64,000 nt of DNA from the NCBI GenBank assembly GCA_949592205.1, contig CATIUR010000011.1, positions 930,001 to 994,000 of the forward strand. Reading direction: 5' to 3'. The position numbers were made by a program, and so were the translations under genes. This document shows, piece after piece, positions 48,408 to 60,728 of this stretch; within the stretch, counting starts at the first letter, position 1, and each line of letters opens with the position of its first letter. The DNA is from Helichrysum umbraculigerum (taxonomy: Eukaryota > Streptophyta > Magnoliopsida > Asterales > Asteraceae). The notes under the pieces are model-generated. The model did not search any database. It saw only the letters and a program-made list of their open reading frames with translations, and was not told where the DNA came from.

Positions 48408-48902
48408 TGATAAAATGACAAAGTTAATTTTGTCAATCTTGGTTGTATAAGATTAAATGGTTACTTGGTTTGCTTATGCTTGTGCAGTGTTTTAAAGTGT
48501 AGATAAGATAGTAGCTGTTTAGTGATGGCTAGAACATGAAGGGCTAGAAGGTTTAAGTATAAAGCTTCAAGTTTATTGAGTAAAGATAAGAAGTTGGAGA
48601 TTAATTGACAAGATTCTATTCTGGAGGGTTGAAAGTGAAAGTTATTTTTAATCAATAGTATAAAAGAGAGTTTTATTTTATTTGTAATTAAAAAAAAAGT
48701 CAAAAAAAGAAAATTTCTTATTCATACGATTTAGAGTTTTCTGGGTTGGTATTTGTATAATTCATCAGATTGATGAATAGTTCTGGTCTGTAGTTATTTA
48801 TCAAAAGGTTAATTTCTTATCTTATGTTTCTATTGTGATTCTATATTTCTTGGTTTAAAAGTATTCCTGATAATATTGGTGTTTGAATCTGAAAGTTTTT
48901 CA
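48408..48902 (+). mobile_element. 5' LTR of the plus-strand copia element (495 bp)
   Basis: TGATAAAATGAC to GTTTTTCA, followed at once by the primer-binding site. Preceded by GCATT (48403-48407), repeated at 54520-54524. Lacks ~26 bases (a CT-rich segment) present in the other LTR. Confidence 0.96.
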
Positions 48903-48913
48903 TGGTATCAGAG
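48903..48913 (+). promoter_or_regulatory. Primer-binding site
   Basis: TGGTATCAGAG immediately after the LTR end CA. Confidence 0.93.
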
Positions 48914-49481
48914 ATATAGGTTTTGATATTATCGTGATTATCAATAATCTAAAACGTTTTATCGGATCAAATTTCTTTTATATATCAAACCTATGAATTT
49001 TCATAATTAGGGTTTCGATAGGAAAAATTGGGGGTTTTCTCTAAATCGTATGAATCTTTAGATCTATCATAATTCTTTCTGTTCTTTCATCATATAAATC
49101 ATATTATCGTGATATAATCTAGTTTTTTAGGGTTTGAAACCCTAATAATAATATTTTTTATAAAATTAGGGTTTCGTGGTGCAAGTCTTCTGTTCTTGCG
49201 TTTTTTGTTGAATTGTTGGTATTCCGCTGCGTATCTGATCTGTTTGAATCACAAGGTTTGGTTACTAGCAGGCGACCTCACTGTAAGGATTCTCAACCTA
49301 CCCTTCTCGGTAGCAATTAACCTTGATATTAGAGGGCTCTAGTATCAAGGAGATTGGCCTATAGGTGGGGACTTTGTGTGTTCTTATTTGTTGTGGTTAT
49401 ATGCTATCGTGTTATCTGTGTTGATTACTTGAACTTTTTCTGTGTCTCTGTGAATTTGTTGTTCTTTGTTTATCTGCAATC
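48914..49481 (+). other. Leader of the copia element
   Basis: 568 bases with repeated AGGGTTTCG/AGGGTTTGAAACCC words; a 78-codon ORF at 49354 overlaps the gag start in another frame and is not believable. Confidence 0.7.
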
Positions 49482-52400
49482 ATGTCTGAAACTGATGATG
49501 GAACTCTTATTAGTAAGTTGGATTTTGGTGATCCCTTGTATTTGCATCCTAGTGATATATCTAGCACACCATTGGTTACTCAAAAATTGATTGGGACTGA
49601 AAATTATAGGGTTTGGTGTATGGCTATGACTTTAGCTCTTAAAACTATAAATAAATATGGTTTTGTTGATGGAACTTGTGAAAAATTTGAAACTGATGAA
49701 ATTTTGGCTAAGCAATGGGATAGGTGCAATTCTGTGGTACTTTCTTGGATTTTAACATCTTTATCTGAAGAGTTATATAATGGTCAAATATTTTCTGAAA
49801 TTGCATCTGAGGTATGGGCTGAGTTAAAAGAAACTTATGAAAAAGTTGATGGGTCTGTGGTATTCAATTTGCATATTAAAATTAATTCACTAACTCAAAG
49901 TGGAACTTCATTGTCTGAATATTATCATAAACTGAATTCTTACTGGAAACAATATGATGCTATGATAAAACTGCCTGAGTGTACTTGTAAAGCTTCTAAG
50001 GAAGTTCAGGATCATAGACATTTGTTAAAATTAATGCAGTTCTTAATGGGGTTAGATGATGTCTATCAACCAATTAGAAGTCATATGTTAACTAGTGATC
50101 CTCTTCCTACTATTAAAACTGCTTTTGCAATTCTTTCAAGAGAGGAATCACATAGAAATGCTTCTACATCTGTTTCTTCTAAAATTCAAGCTTCTGCATT
50201 TGTTTCAAAAGCCTCTTCTTCTCATTCTGTCTCAAATAATTCTTCTTCTCAATCTATTTCAAATAATTCTTCAAATGCTAGTAATTCAAGTAATGTTTCC
50301 AATTATAACAACAGGTTTAGTAGAGGTCCTAACCCCAATCTGAAGTGTACTAAGTGTAATAAACTTGGTCATACAATTGATAGGTGTTATGAAATTGTTG
50401 GGTTTCCTCCTAAGAGAAATCCTAACAATTTTAATAACAAGAATAACTCTACTGGTTCTTCATGGTCTAATAATACAGGAAACAGGTCTTTTTCTAGTAA
50501 TAATAGTGTTTCAGATAAACAAACATCTCTTCCAATTACTGAAGAGCAGGTTGCACAACTTCTCAATTTTCTGAACAAAAGGTCTTTAAATGATGAATCA
50601 AAAGCCAATATGGCAGGTATAGGTTTGAATTATTCAAAACCTACTTGGATTATTGATTTAGGAGCTAATCAACATTATACTACAACAGAAAAAGGTCTTA
50701 ATAATTTGGTTGATATTTCTAATCTTAATTTGATGGTTGAACATCCAAATGGTTCTAAAGCTAAAATTGAAAAAATTGGTGATTGTGTTTTATCTTCTGA
50801 TTTAACACTGTTTGATGTGTTGGTTGTTCCTGAATATTTTGTGAATTTGATGTCTGTGTATAAACTTGCAAGGGATAGTAAGAAATTTATTGGTTTTGAT
50901 GAGTACAATTGTTATATTCAGGACTTACCCCAAAAGGGTGTTATGGGAAAGACTCTGGGGACTGGTAGTGTGCAAGGAGGTTTATACTTCTTTGATAATA
51001 ATTCTGTGCATGGTAATAATATGAATTCTAATGCCATATCTTGTTGTTTGTCTAAATATACTTGGCATAGTAGATTAGGACATCCTTCAGAACCTGTTTT
51101 GCAGGTTCTTAAATCTAAACTGAATTTAAAACATGAGTCTGCTATTCCTTGTGATATTTGTCATAAAGCTAAACAGACAAGGGAACCTTTTCCTCTCAGT
51201 GAGCACAAGTCCAAAGATGTAGGTGATCTTGTTCATCTAGATCTTTGGGGTCCCTACAAGCTTCCTAGTAGGGATGGGTATAAGTATTTTTTAACAGTTG
51301 TTGATGATTTCTCAAGAGCAGTTTGGGTTTATTTACTTAAAGCTAAAACTGATACTTACTCTAACATTGTTATGTTTATCAACATGATTGATACTCAGTT
51401 TAATAAGAAAGTTAAAATAATAAGAAGTGATAATGGTACTGAGTTTGTAAATTCTGCTTTAACTCAATTCTTTATTTCAAAAGGTATTGTGCATCAAACT
51501 TCTTGTGCTTACACTCCACAACAAAATGGGGTGGTTGAGAGGAAACACGGACATTTACTTAATGTTGCTAGAGCACTTTTGTTTCAAGGGGGGATCCCTC
51601 TTAATATGTGGAATGAGTGTATTCTTACTGCTACATATTTGATTAATAGAACTCCCTCTTCTGTCTTGAATGGTAAAACTCCATATGAGTTAATCTATGG
51701 GGTTGAACCTTCTTTACAACATTTAAGGGTTTTTGGTTGTCTTTGTTTTGCAACTAAGCTTAATAATCATGATAAGTTTGGTTCCAGATCTGAGAAGTGT
51801 GTGTTTATTGGTTATTCAAATTCTCAAAAAGGATATAAATTATATGGTCTTGAGTCTAAATTGATATTGTTTTCAAGAGATGTTAAGTTTTATGAGAATG
51901 TGTTTCCTTTTAAGATGATTTCTGAAACTAAAGACTATGTATTTAATGAACAGGAACATCTGGATTTTTTCAACAAACATTTTTCAAATGGATTTGAAGA
52001 TCCCAATGATGATATTATTAAAACTGATTTAAATGTTGGTGATGGTTCTTCTAGTATTGGCAGTAGTGTGAATGATACTACAAGTGGTTTTTCTGATGAT
52101 GTTAATATAAATGTTAATAACACAGATGAACCTATTAGTGTTAATAATGGTAATGATACACTTAGTGGTACTCATATGGCTACCAATCTAGATGAGACTA
52201 ATGCTACATATGATGATACATTTTGTGATTCTAATCCTAATGTTGATGAATATGAGGGAGGTGGTATATATATACCATCCATTTCAAATCTTAGAAGGTC
52301 AAACAGAGAATCTATTCTTCCAAAAAAGTTTTATGATTATTCATTAAAGGATAATAAAGTTAAGTATGGTATTGAAAGAGTTGTTGGTTATTCTAAACTT

Positions 52401-54009
52401 AACTTTGAAAATCTTTGTTTTACTTTTGCTCTTAATAAATCTATTGAGCCTAATAATTTTAATGAAGCTTCTAAATGTAAAGAATGGGTTGATGCTATGA
52501 ATGCTGAGATGGAAGCTTTATATAGAAATAAAACTTGGATTCTTACCGATTTACCTCCTAATAGAAAGCCTATAGGCTGCAAGTGGGTATATAAAGTTAA
52601 ATACAAATCAACAGGTGAAATAGAAAGATATAAAGCTAGATTAGTAGCTAAAGGTTATAGTCAAACTGAAGGTGTTGATTACGATGAGACTTTTTCACAT
52701 GTTGTTAAAATGGTAACTGTTAGGAGTGTAATTACTATTGCTGTTCAAAATGATTGGCCTCTATTTCAGTTGGATATTAATAATGCATTCCTTTATGGTG
52801 AACTTGATGAGGAAGTTTATATGACTCTTCCTCAAGGTTATTTTAATAAGGATGAAACAAAAGTGTGCAAACTTGTTAAGTCATTGTATGGACTTAAACA
52901 AGCCCCAAGAAAATGGAATGAAAAACTTTATAATTGCTTGATAGAAAATGGCTTTGTACAAAGCAAATGTGATTATTCTTTGTATACTAAGTGTAAAAAT
53001 GATGTGTTTATAATACTTCTTGTATATGTTGATGATATTGTAATAACTGGTAATGATATAAGAGAGATCAATTCTGTGAAACATTTTCTAAGTACTAAGT
53101 TTATGATAAAAGACTTGGGTAAACTTAAGTACTTCCTGGGTATTGAAGTTGTTGATACTGATAATGGTTTATGTCTTACTCAAAGGAAATATTGTATGGA
53201 ATTATTAGATGAATTTGGATTATTAGGTTGTAAGCCTTTGAGTACTCCAATTGAAATGAATGTGTCTGAATATAGAGATACCAAGTCTGAACCTGTTTTG
53301 AGTAACATCACTATATATCAAAAGTTGGTTGGAAAATTGATTTATATTACTGTTACTAGACCTGATATAAGTTTTACAGTACATGTATTAAGTCAATTCA
53401 TGCATGCTCCTACTCATTCTCATCTGAAGTTAGCTTTTAGAGTTCTGAGATACTTGAAAAAATGTCCAGGGATATGGTATACACTTTACAAAAGGTATGA
53501 ATCTTAAGTTATCTGCTTTTGTTGATTCTGATTGGGGTAAAAATTTGATTGGCAGGAAATCTATAACTGGTTTCTGTATATTTTTGGGAAACAGTTTGAT
53601 TTCTTGGAAAAGCAAAAAACAACCCACAATTTCTAAATCTTCCGTTGAAGCAGAGTACAGAGCAATGGCTTCCGTCACTTGTGAACTTTTATGGATCATA
53701 AATTTGTTGACTGATTTAAAATTAGAACACTTGATTCCTGTTAATTTGTTTTGTGATAATGTGCCAGCAATGCAAATTGCTATGAATCATGTACATCATG
53801 AAAGATCAAAACATTTTGATCTTGATTGGCATATTGTTAGAGAAAAGGTTTCTAGTGGAGTTTTAAAACCAGTCAAAATTGGGTATAATTTTAATGCTGC
53901 TGATATATTTACCAAAGGGTTAACTACAAGTCAACATGATTATTTTTGTGAAAGGTTACAAATGGTTGATATGTTCACAAGCCAAGATTGTGGGGGTGTG
54001 ATAAAATGA
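49482..54009 (+). pseudogene. Copia gag-pol polyprotein, near intact, one slip before RNase H
   Basis: ORF of 1341 codons (49482-53507), then a one-base slip near 53472 into the last frame (to 54009). Order: Retrotran_gag_3/UBN2-type Gag (LIGTENYRVWCMAM at about 40), Ser/Asn-rich linker, knuckle CTKCNKLGHTIDRC (about 288), protease (about 390), integrase with HSRLGH and CDICHK, catalytic Asp in HLDLWG (about 585) and SDNGTEF (about 648) and Glu in VVERKH (about 684), reverse transcriptase (KWVYKVKYKSTGEIERYKARLVAKG; YVDD at about 1181) and RNase H (KSSVEAEYRAMA, HFDLDWH). Two oddities: the protease reads IIDLGANQH where the family has DSG, and SHVVK replaces the usual SPVVK in RT. The stop TGA lies inside the 3' LTR. 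Confidence 0.93.
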
Positions 54010-54519
54010 CAAAGTTAATTTTGTCAATCTTGGTTGTATAAGATTAAATGGTTACTTGGTTTGCTTATGCTTGTGCAGTGTTTTAAAGTGTAGATAAGAT
54101 AGTAGCCGTTTAGTGATGACTGGAACATGAAGGGCTAGAAGGTTTAAGTATAAAGCTTCAAAGTTTATTGAGTAAAGATAAGAAGTTGGAGATTAATTGA
54201 CAAGATTCTATTCTGGAGGGTTGAAAGTGAAAGTTATTTTTAATCAATAGTATAAAAGAGAGTTTTATTTTATTTGTAATTAAAAAAAAAAAAGTCAAAA
54301 AAAGAAAATATTCTGTATTCTCTCTCTCTGGTTCTTGTTCATACGATTTAGAGTTTTCTGGGTTGGTATTTGTATAATTTATCAGATTGATGAATAGTTC
54401 TGGTCTGTAGTTATTAATCAAAAGGTTAATTTCTTATCTTATGTTTCTATTGTGATTCTATATTTCTTGTTTTAAAAGTATTCCTAATAATATTGGTGTT
54501 TGAATCTGAAAGTTTTTCA
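53999..54519 (+). mobile_element. 3' LTR of the plus-strand copia element (521 bp)
   Basis: Begins TGATAAAATGAC after the purine-rich GTGGGGGTG tract; the polyprotein stop codon is 54007-54009, within it. Ends GTTTTTCA, then the target copy GCATT. Confidence 0.96.
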
Positions 54520-54799
54520 GCATTCTCCCAAGCCGAGCCAAGCCGAGCCGTTAAAAAAGCTCCCTCCAGCTCAGAATGAGAAGAGTTTACTATTATTAGT
54601 CGTTTAGATATGGATCCTAAATAGAGATGTCTCCGTTTCTCAACTTTTAACCGAATAATCACAATTTTAATTCATAGCACTTGTCTTTTATAATTTTAAC
54701 ATGGGTTGTAGTCTATGAATAAAGGTTTTTATTGATTGAATCTTGTGCGGCTTGCCTAAATAGTTTATGAAATACACAATTACAAAAAGTTCTTACAAA

Positions 54800-54950
54800 G
54801 CAGTAGGGTTGGATCTCTTGCCTCTGAACAAGAGGTCTGGGGCTCGAATCTCATCATCTGCAAATAGGCCAGAGGTCGTAGTGCACCTTAAAAATGTACA
54901 TCTGCAAATAGGCCAGAGGTCGTAGTGCACCTTAAAAATGTATGGTAGAG
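54800..54950 (+). mobile_element. Possible tRNA-derived SINE with a 44-bp tandem duplication
   Basis: GGGTTGGATCTCTTG and GGGGCTCGAATCTC resemble pol III A and B boxes ~35 bases apart. A ~44-bp unit (CATCTGCAAATAGGCCAGAG onward) occurs twice in tandem. No clear target duplication or poly-A. Confidence 0.45.
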
Positions 54951-54999
54951 TTATACCTTATGGTAGGGGTATGGTAGAGTTATAGTAGTAATACTCTGA

Positions 55000-55260
55000 G
55001 GTTATTGTACTTTTAAAAAAATGTGGAGTAGCACTACGTGAATACATATGTTAGTAGTATAGTTCTTTATCGTATATGATCAATATATATTTATTGTAAA
55101 AAATGTAGACACAAATTAACATGATTGGTATATTAATGCCATCCATAAAACCATATCAGTCTGCATTTTCTATACAGAAAAAAGAATTACATAATCATGG
55201 TGTTTTTTCAATAAATAATTTCGTCCTTCAATATAATAAGACGTCGTAGTAACGATTATT
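55000..55260. other. No recognisable gene
   Basis: AT-rich sequence before the exon-like ORF. Confidence 0.4.
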
Positions 55261-55269
55261 ATTATGAGA

Positions 55270-55478
55270 GCAATCCACAATCGTTCCAACAGGTGGCTCC
55301 AAGACCTGAGTCTATGATCCAAACCCTTGGCGGCGTACAAGATGATCTCGATGGTAACCCTCCTTCAATTGGTGCTGCGGGTTATCACCCAAGGACTTCT
55401 GATACTCAGCGTACCATAGTTGAAGATGGATCCAAACCACCTTCCGTCGGAGGTCTTGGTCGTGGTGTTAATAAATGA
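55270..55478 (+). pseudogene. Possible last exon of an unidentified host gene
   Basis: The frame is open from about 55270 (ESNPQSFQQVAPRPESMIQ) to a TAA... end at 55478 after GGLGRGVNK. TCCAACAG/G at 55284-55292 could be a 3' splice site. Composition (Pro, Gly, Asp, Ser) and codon usage look like a real disordered C-terminus, unlike the surrounding AT-rich DNA. I do not recognise the protein, and no further exon is visible upstream. It may be a captured or stranded gene fragment. Confidence 0.4.
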
Positions 55479-55710
55479 TTGTAATTCCTACAAAGTTAAT
55501 GGTTGTGTGTCATCTTGATTTAAGTATTGGTCTATATGTATGTTTCTTTGTAACAGTTGAACTAAGCCTCTGTATTTTTGCAACAGATCAATTTAATAAA
55601 TTCTTGTTATTGCACTCGGTCATCTAATCATATTTACATTTTGGTTAAATGAATATTTAATTATCTTGATAATATAACATAACCTATCTACAAAGTCTAC
55701 TTAATTGCAT

Positions 55711-55970
55711 TGGGGTCTTGGTCCAATGGTCAGGGAGTTTTCCATAAGGTTTCTTCCTGAAGGTGATGAATTCGAGCCTTGTTGTGAGGGGGACTCCTGC
55801 GACGCTATACCCATCCAAGACATGGGAGAGCAACCCCTTTAGGGCGTCGCCTTGGCTTCGAACTCGGGGGTGGCTACTCGATTCCAGGGGAGTAACCGCT
55901 TGTGGAGATGATCGGGTGGGTCAAAATGGTCCGTCAGTGATTCCACAACTGCCTTTCAAAAAAAAAAAAA
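55711..55970 (+). mobile_element. tRNA-derived SINE with target duplication
   Basis: Head has an A-box-like TTGGTCCAATGGTCAGG and a B-box-like GATGAATTCGAGCC; tail is an A13-type run. Flanks AAAGTCTACTTAATTGCAT (55692-55710) and AAAGTCTGCTTAATTGCAT (55968-55986) differ at one base, a clear long target duplication made by LINE-type integration. Body ~257 bp. Family name unknown to me. Confidence 0.9.
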
Positions 55971-55986
55971 GTCTGCTTAATTGCAT

Positions 55987-56689
55987 GAACTTCTAACATG
56001 TAATTCAATTGAGTGTAATTAAATTTTATACTAAACAATATTTAATGACAAGTTTTTCTCAACACTTTGATATTTGTATTCATAATGATGATCATCATAG
56101 TTGAACGAGTCCATATAATAGATTACTTTCTAAATAATAATCTGTTTTTGTTAATATATATCTACAATCTACAATACAATAAATTTTGAGTCTTAACATA
56201 ATAATGATTTACTAATCTTATATTAAATGATGGTAATAATAGTAACATGTGGTAGTAGAATATTAAGTTTTAGTGTAATAATGAAACACCAATATTAAAT
56301 GATAATAAAAATATATAATAATTCTTAATAATAGCATAAGTAAAAACTTATTAACCAATTAATGGTGTAACCAATGTTTCACCTACCTACTACTAGCTTC
56401 TATCCGGAAGACACCGTTGTTAACTCTCGATATAATACATTTGCTTCCACCGGGAAGAAGGTAGTAGTTAACCTTGTCACGTACACCTGGCACCCGTAAG
56501 GTGCCCACTACCTTCTAGGGAATCACCATCAAATTATTATCATTTCCCAACCTCCACCGGAGGTTTATTCGCCATACCTCCAAGTCTAACAGAATATAGA
56601 GTGGGGACCAATCCCGGATATTCACAAGATCTTTTGGATGGCTCAGATCAATCTAAAAGGAAACATTTGTTAGTGCTCGTTTGTGATTG
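55987..56689. other. No gene; left part of a possible LTR
   Basis: From about 56370 the sequence becomes GC-richer (CCACCGGGAAGAAGG, CCTCCACCGGAGG) and leads into the promoter-like region. Confidence 0.4.
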
Positions 56690-57063
56690 GCCAATGTAAG
56701 ATTGATGACCAAGGCATAACAACTATAAAAAGGCACACACTCTCCACTTTTTTGGTATGTTCATCTTCTCTACAAAAACCTTAATTTCATACTCTCGTTT
56801 TTCACCATTAAAATATGGAAAACTTACTCTCACGCCGGAGGTGGTTTACAGGGGTCATTCCTGTGTTCCACGGTGACATAGTGTTTCTATCTGTGCTGCA
56901 GGGATACTCTGGACGGAGAAATTTAGCTAAAATTATCGACTTGTGCGGTTGGACGTACAATCAAATAGCACGTTTGGTGTCACCCAAGCGGTCGGTCGGA
57001 TTTTACTCCGGTCGTTGGTCCGGCCAACTAGGGCGTGCACCAGTAGGTGTTTTAAATTTATAA
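56690..57063 (+). promoter_or_regulatory. Promoter-like region with short ORF, possible Tat/Athila-type LTR
   Basis: ATTGGCCAATG (CCAAT box) at about 56686, CTATAAAAAGGC (TATA box) near 56733, then a CT-rich leader and ATG at 56815 opening an 82-codon ORF of no known family. The stretch CTCACGCCGGAGGTGG after the TATA box recalls leader sequence in Tat/Athila LTRs. LTR ends were not fixed. Confidence 0.45.
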
Positions 57064-57663
57064 AGCGGGGATCCTAAGTTTTATATTACTTATAGACCTA
57101 AAAGGGCAGTAAACGGTATGTATGACTCAGGTGTCATTCTTCAGTCTACAATCGGAATGTGATTTTAGGTGGATTAGTCGTCTTTTGTAATTTAACTATG
57201 GTTTTTAAAATACCTTTGATAGGGGTTCTGGTTTTCCTAATTAACTACATAAATTAAAAACTAAATTAAAAGTGGTTTGTACGGAGAATGTGACAATCCT
57301 CCAATTAGGGTATTTACTTAACCTAACTTCATGCATTACCTAGAGTAATTCCCTGATTAGTGAATTCAAAACAATTTATGTGTTAAGTTTTGTGAAACTT
57401 ACTATGTGTTATGTGATATATTTGATTGTAGTTATATGTGTATATATAATTACGTACGAAATAAACATATTGACCGCAACAAACTAAACGTAATAATGTT
57501 GGTGATACAAAATAATTAATAATTCAAAAATTATTAATTACAACTATTAGATAAATTATAATATTGATATAATATAACAAATTATACGTTTTATAATAAA
57601 CGTATTAATCGCGAATAATAAAGTTTCGAAATGAACTTCAAAAATACTTTTGAATAATTTTTT

Positions 57664-59043
57664 GAGAAAATTACCCGTTCCTTCCTTGTGTTTGTCCAAA
57701 AAATCACGTCCCGTCCTTGAGTTCACGAAATGTCACCAGTAATCCCTATATTTGTCATTTTCGCTCACTAGTCGTCCCTCTTAACAAACTTCGTTAGTTT
57801 TCTCCGTTAAATCATGGTAAATGACCAAAATACCCTGATCTTCTTCATTTAAACACTTTAATAAATTTTTTTTCGGTTTTTCATATTGTACACATGAGTA
57901 GTCTGGTGTTCTTGATTTTCACTTCAAATATAAATACACAATTTAAATCCAGTATTCAACTACATTTCCTTTTGTTGAACAACCTAATTAACGCCCCAAC
58001 TACTGTTTCTTCCACAGTTGATTGAAAATCAAATTCTTCAAAAGTCCAAGCTAAATCGCAGCTCAAATTCACAAATCTAAACATATTAGAAATAAGAAAT
58101 CAAAAGGGAAAAAAACAAAATTCAAAGCTTAGCATCGATATGCTCCAGATCCGTAATCGATTTTGTTCGTACATGTTCGAGTTATTCCACCGTAAAACAA
58201 GACGTTAACAGTGGTGGGTATAGTCACCGCCGACGATGGCGTTGACGGTGATGTGCCCGACCTCGACGGAGGTCACCATTCGGCCTACATTGCCGGAATC
58301 TCCAACGGCCTCACTGCGGTTTTCCGACCATCACCGTCAGAATCGGATTACAAAGCCACCGCCGCCCTCCGTGTTCTAAGCGCAGAGCTACCTCCGCCAT
58401 GTTCAAACACGGGTGTGACGAATTATCTTAGGTGAGAACAAATCGACAAGCATACATATAAAGAGTTCTAAGTGAGTAGTATAATCTCTAGAGTGAATCT
58501 GGGTATTAAAGAGATGCAATCGATTTGAGAGGTGAATTTGTATACAAACTCTGTTTTTGATTCCATGAAAATATTTGTTTTCGTTAAAGCAATATTGTAT
58601 CAATTTAGACATGTATTACATTAATTTAAATTATTTGGTTTTGGCTTGATGCATATCTGTTGGCACATAGCCCAGTAAGCGATATTTGGTTTTAGCATGA
58701 ATTTAATTATTGATTTTAAAGATTGATGTGTGTTGTTTGATTTACAGTGTTTGAATATTGTTTAATTCTTTGTGATTTGAGGTGATGATGATACTGAAAA
58801 TGATTTTTCTTTAGGTATGAAATTAGGGTTTGAGCGTAACCTGGGTGGTGTAGTTTGTGGAAGAAGAAATAGGGTATTCTGGTCATTTCACTAAGAGTTA
58901 ACGAGAAATTTAACAAAATCGGTTAAGAGGGACGACTAGTGAGCGAAAATGACAAATATAGGGATTACTGGTGACATTTCGTGAACTCAAGGACGGGACG
59001 TGATTTTTTGAACAAACACAGGGATGAAACGGGCAATTTTCTC
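57664..59043. mobile_element. Mutator-type element with ~175-bp inverted ends, possible gene capture
   Basis: Ends GAGAAAATTACCCGTTCC and, reverse-complemented, GAGAAAATTGCCCGTTTC; the inverted repeats run ~175 bp. TAATTTTTT flanks both sides (57655-57663 and 59044-59052), a perfect 9-bp duplication. 1380 bp, no transposase. The middle (58210-58400) is a GC-rich, codon-like patch (ORF 58211-58435) quite unlike its AT-rich surroundings, as in Pack-MULEs carrying host gene fragments. The captured gene is not recognised. Confidence 0.88.
58211..58435 (+). pseudogene. GC-rich ORF fragment inside the MULE
   Basis: 74 codons, Asp/Gly/Ala/Pro-rich, GC content far above neighbours. Probably a piece of a host exon picked up by the transposon; it could also be chance. 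No domain recognised. Confidence 0.4.
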
Positions 59044-59992
59044 TAATTTTTTGTTGAAGTTATTATATAAAAGTATTATAACGAAAAGAAAACGAAACAT
59101 TTAGACGATTTTTAGTACGCGTAATACGAACAGAAACAATTCTAAAACGCGCTTAGAGGATCAAAATAATAAAAGTATTATTTCGTAAGTTACTGTTTTA
59201 ATGTGTAGAACATTACCTCAAAATATGATTTCCAAATTTAACTGAAATCTGGCACGCGTTTTTAACTATACAGCAATTTTACTGTAAATAATTATATTAT
59301 ACTTTTAATAAAGTATTTCACTTTTATGATTATAAATTACTGAGTCCGAGATATTGAGAAATATAACGCATAATTTTATTATAACCAAAGTACCACAAAT
59401 TATACCCGTACACGAAATTAATGTACTAAAAACTACCAATAATACACAAACAAAAATATCTGGGCGACAGATTGATACACCCTCCATACGCCCGTTTGAA
59501 AATCTGGAACCAAAACCTTCTCCTATACATTTCCTTGTGATCTCCAATAATTCACATTCACCAACTTATTTTCTTCATCTGTGTGTGTGTACGTACTGGA
59601 ACAAGAGACAGTAGCAGAGGAACAACAAGCAGGAACCAAAACTCCACTTCAACTTCATCTTCTTCACAATAAACACCCAAATCAAACACAACAAAATGGT
59701 TTCTTGATCATCTGCATCATCATCGTTCGTAATCATTATCATCTACATCACAGAATCATCATCATCTTCTTCCTAAAATCATTGTGAGGAACATTTTCTC
59801 CATTTTACTCATTTATATAATTTCCTTAAATTATGAAATTGGTTGATGATTGTTGTTATAAGTTGTTAAAAACAAGTTACAATGAGTTTATATAACATAT
59901 AATGATGTTTGATCATGTTAAAAAAATCGGATATATATCAAAATCATTAAGTATGTATAAGAACAGAGAACGAACAGAACCTGGAAATCAAC

Positions 59993-60478
59993 AAGATCCG
60001 GCGGATCCTACCATGATCCGGCGGATCCTTAGCCAAAATCATACAAGATCCGGCGGATCCTTCGGGTGATCCGGCGGATCACCTTTAAACGACTCGCACA
60101 TGACTTGATCACTTAGACCGGTGAACGAGTAAAAGACACTCAAGATCCGGCGGATCCATGTAGGATCCGGCGGATCCTCAAACTTCACACGCACATGAAC
60201 CTGTGAACGAGTACGATACACGAGTAAAAGACAAGCCAGATCCGGCGGATCACTATATGATCCGGCGGATCCACCAAATTATAACCAGATCCGACGGATC
60301 CCTTTTAGATCCGGCGGATCCTCAAGCCAATAAACCAAATGATCCGGCGGATCCTTATAAGATCCGGTGGATCCACCATATTTTGACACAATCCGGTTAA
60401 CTTTAAAACTCGATCCGTAGGATCCAAAAACTTTGGTTTAGATCCGGCGGATCCGCCATGGATCCGGCGGATCCCCGA
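59993..60478. repeat. GATCCGGCGGATC palindrome array
   Basis: About fifteen copies, often paired ~20 bases apart (59995/60015, 60047/60069, 60143/60163, 60239/60260, 60440/60460), with a few variants (GATCCGACGGATC, GATCCGGTGGATC). Every copy can pair as GATCC/GGATC around GGC or similar. Confidence 0.93.
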
Positions 60479-60662
60479 TAAATATTTGATCACTGACTTG
60501 TATTTTTATAAAATGAACAAACTAATAAACATTATACAATATGTATGGATTGTACGAATAATGAAATAAATTACTACGACAAAGGACTTAGTAATTAGAC
60601 GGACATATTATTGTGACATTATATTTCGGACATTTTGGACACGACAAAACTTAGAGACAAAT

Positions 60663-60667
<5 letters not shown>

Positions 60668-60722
<55 letters not shown>
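60668..60722. repeat. (AT)n microsatellite
   Basis: Uninterrupted AT run of about 27 units. Confidence 0.95.
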
Positions 60723-60726
<4 letters not shown>

Positions 60727-60728
60727 AC

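Noticed and set aside
54800..54870. A tRNA gene
   Set aside because: Only box-like words are present; no cloverleaf with anticodon stem can be drawn, so a SINE is preferred.
56690..57063. Endogenous pararetrovirus promoter
   Set aside because: There is a TATA box and leader, but no coat, movement or RT sequence nearby; an LTR origin is more likely.
60039..60493. Asp-Pro-rich ORFs on both strands
   Set aside because: Translation of the GATCCGGCGGATC array.
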